Source of the DNA: Candidatus Nomurabacteria bacterium
GTDB lineage: Bacteria; Patescibacteriota; Minisyncoccia; Phycocordibacterales; UBA9973
Direction of reading: 5' to 3'
DNA: 10,974 nucleotides
Assembly: GCA_903869875.1 (NCBI GenBank)
Contig: CAIQAW010000049.1
Location: forward strand, 1 to 10,974
Shown: positions 9,831 to 10,974 of the stretch, one piece after another
How positions within the stretch are numbered: position 1 is the first letter of the stretch
Layout: every line of letters starts with the position of its first letter
Notes under the pieces: generated by a model
Told to the model about the DNA's origin: nothing
Seen by the model: only the letters and a program-made list of their open reading frames with translations
Databases searched by the model: none
Made by a program: the position numbers and the translations under genes

Positions 9831-10283
9831 ATGAAAGTAGACATATTAGATGCGCGTCTTATACACTTTTTCCGTAGGGTTTCTGTGCCTGTTGCGCGGT
9901 TTGGTCTGTTTGTGGTGTTTTTCTGGTTTGGTTTTTTAAAGGTTATCGGGTTTTCACCGGCGTCAGGTTTGGTGCAAAGGCTTTTTGAAAACACCATACC
10001 ATTTATTCCGTTCCATTCATTTTTAGTTGGGTTTGGGGTGTTTGAATGTATTATAGGTATACTGTTTTTAATTCGTGGTTTTGAAAGGGTTGTTATACCA
10101 ATGTTGTTTGTGCACATGGTAACTACATTTGGACCACTATTTTTACTACCCGCAGAAACATGGTCTGGTTTTATGGTACCTACATTAGAGGGCCAGTACA
10201 TAATTAAAAACCTAGTTATAATCGCAGCTGCAATCGGCGTTGCTGCACACATGCACCCGTTACCACATAAAAGTAAGTTATAA
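9831..10283 (+). CDS. DoxX-like small membrane protein
   Basis: This is a 150-residue integral membrane protein with about four hydrophobic helices (roughly 20-42, 63-83, 87-110 and 122-140). After a basic N-terminus comes FFWFGFLKVIGFSPASGLVQ, then FGVFECIIGILFLIRG, MLFVHMVTTFGPLFLLPAETW, and PTLEGQYIIKNLVIIAAA. The GFLK...FSP start and the LEGQYI-KNLV ending are typical of DoxX/DUF417-type proteins, small redox-associated or uncharacterised membrane proteins. The exact role is unknown. I use the ATG at 9831 because of the extended -10 just upstream; an in-frame GTG at 9807 lies in the terminator. No terminator follows before the next gene 43 nt on. Confidence 0.85.
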   Translation: MKVDILDARLIHFFRRVSVPVARFGLFVVFFWFGFLKVIGFSPASGLVQRLFENTIPFIPFHSFLVGFGVFECIIGILFLIRGFERVVIPMLFVHMVTTFGPLFLLPAETWSGFMVPTLEGQYIIKNLVIIAAAIGVAAHMHPLPHKSKL

Positions 10284-10305
10284 AGTTGAAAGTAGAAAGT
10301 TATAA
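10284..10305. repeat. short quasi-tandem purine-rich repeat
   Basis: The spacer after the DoxX-like gene reads AGTTGAAAGTAGAAAGTTAT, with GAAAGT repeated. It resembles the filler in the other spacers of this window. Confidence 0.3.
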
Positions 10306-10314
10306 ATTTAAATT
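10286..10314 (+). promoter_or_regulatory. possible promoter of methyltransferase gene
   Basis: TTGAAA (10286-10291), a 17-bp spacer and TAAATT (10309-10314) precede the ATG at 10327 by 12 nt. The region is very AT-rich, so chance matches are likely. Confidence 0.3.
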
Positions 10315-10326
10315 CAGAAAATCAGA

Positions 10327-10974
10327 ATGGCAAAAATATCTAAAAAAATAAATAAAAAATTCTGGGACCAAGAATATTCTGACCCTCGGCATTTAAAACT
10401 TTCCACTGTGCCATCTGGTGACTTGTTAAAGTTTTTTCGCTGGAACGAAAGACAAAAGGAACCACTTGTTTTAGATAGAAAATCTTTTGTTGTAGACCTG
10501 GGTTGTGGTAATGGACGCAATATAATATATATATCAACAAACGCTGGTGTGCATGGTTATGGATGCGACATTTCAGAATCAGCAATAGCACAAGCTAAGA
10601 AAGCTTCCATAATTACTGCAAACAAAAAACAAATTGCCTTGCCTTTAACATACGAAGTTCGGAGTATTGCCGGAGAGTTTCCAGAAATTGAAAATGAATC
10701 TGTTGATTTGGTTTTAGACATGATGGTGTCGCATTTTTTACGTTCAGCAGAAAGGGAAGTGTTGATTAAAGAAGTTTTTAGAATGTTACGCCCAGGTGGA
10801 TTTTATATATTTAAAACGTTTTTAGCAGACGAAGATCTTCATGTTAAAAAGCTTTTACAAGAACGCCCAGCCGATGAACCCGGTGCATACATACACCCAG
10901 AAATGAACGTATACGAATATGTTTATACGGAAGCTGAAGTTAAAAGGGTAATGGAACCTTATTTTGATATTCAT
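10327..10974 (+). CDS. class I SAM-dependent methyltransferase (3' truncated by window end)
   Basis: The first 216 residues of a Rossmann-fold methyltransferase run off the window with the frame open. Motif I is VVDLGCGNGRN (55-65), which binds S-adenosylmethionine. The acidic residue at the end of strand 2 is D81 (GYGCDIS), post-motif SVDLVLDMMVSHFL (125-138) corresponds to motif IV, and MLRPGGFYIFKTF (153-165) to the RPGG turn before strand 5. The N-terminus has FWDQEYSDPRHL, common in small Methyltransf_11/25-type enzymes such as tellurite-resistance TehB-like and thiopurine-type proteins. The substrate cannot be read from the sequence. An in-frame TAA at 10309-10311 upstream fixes the ATG at 10327 as the start. 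There is no Shine-Dalgarno. The C-terminus is missing only because the window ends. Confidence 0.85.
   Translation, partial: MAKISKKINKKFWDQEYSDPRHLKLSTVPSGDLLKFFRWNERQKEPLVLDRKSFVVDLGCGNGRNIIYISTNAGVHGYGCDISESAIAQAKKASIITANKKQIALPLTYEVRSIAGEFPEIENESVDLVLDMMVSHFLRSAEREVLIKEVFRMLRPGGFYIFKTFLADEDLHVKKLLQERPADEPGAYIHPEMNVYEYVYTEAEVKRVMEPYFDIH

Noticed and set aside
9743..10252. 169-residue minus-strand open frame over tRNA-Asp and the DoxX-like gene
   Set aside because: It begins in the antisense of the DoxX-like gene and ends inside tRNA-Asp; the protein has no recognisable domain.
1..10974. CRISPR array, insertion sequence transposase, or prophage genes
   Set aside because: No regularly spaced repeats and no transposase, integrase or phage-like proteins are visible in any frame.

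Overview
The window looks like a piece of a Candidate Phyla Radiation (Patescibacteria) genome, most likely Parcubacteria-like. This is inferred from the pilin style (short leaders, then SLNSAR-type helices), compact gene spacing, AT-rich sequence, near absence of Shine-Dalgarno motifs, tRNA genes without encoded CCA, and a membrane protein of a type I associate with these genomes. The standard genetic code fits: TAA, TAG and one TGA act as stops.

Positions 1-4401 hold a type IV pilus block on the + strand. Two paralogous pilin-like genes (26-511, 593-1123), each with its own promoter and separated by an intrinsic terminator, are followed by a tightly packed operon: a prepilin peptidase (1172-1978) and four minor pilins resembling FimT/GspH, PilW/GspJ, PilV/GspI and PilX/GspK (1978-4401). 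The peptidase would process the pilins and the minor pilins would form the tip or initiation complex. The assembly ATPase and platform protein are not here.

Positions 4402-6552 carry ligA, the NAD-dependent DNA ligase. A ~120-bp palindromic element (4421-4540) lies between the apparent ligA promoter and its start codon. It contains a 24-codon mini-ORF with the only clear Shine-Dalgarno in the window. This is the most unusual object here. Two related palindromes in opposite orientation (6562-6644) then lead into gatC and gatA (6658-8411), two subunits of the tRNA-dependent amidotransferase; gatB is absent. A two-helix membrane protein with a HEPN-like RN-x3-H motif follows (8467-9165).

Positions 9166-9830 are an RNA region: a bidirectional terminator, an initiator-like tRNA-Met on the minus strand, a divergent second CAT-anticodon tRNA with odd elbow bases, tRNA-Asp, and another terminator. 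A DoxX-like membrane protein (9831-10283) and the start of a SAM-dependent methyltransferase (10327 to the window end) close the window.

Several genes (gatC, doxX-like, 8467, the prepilin peptidase and others) have a -10 box 6-9 nt before the ATG, as expected for leaderless mRNAs.
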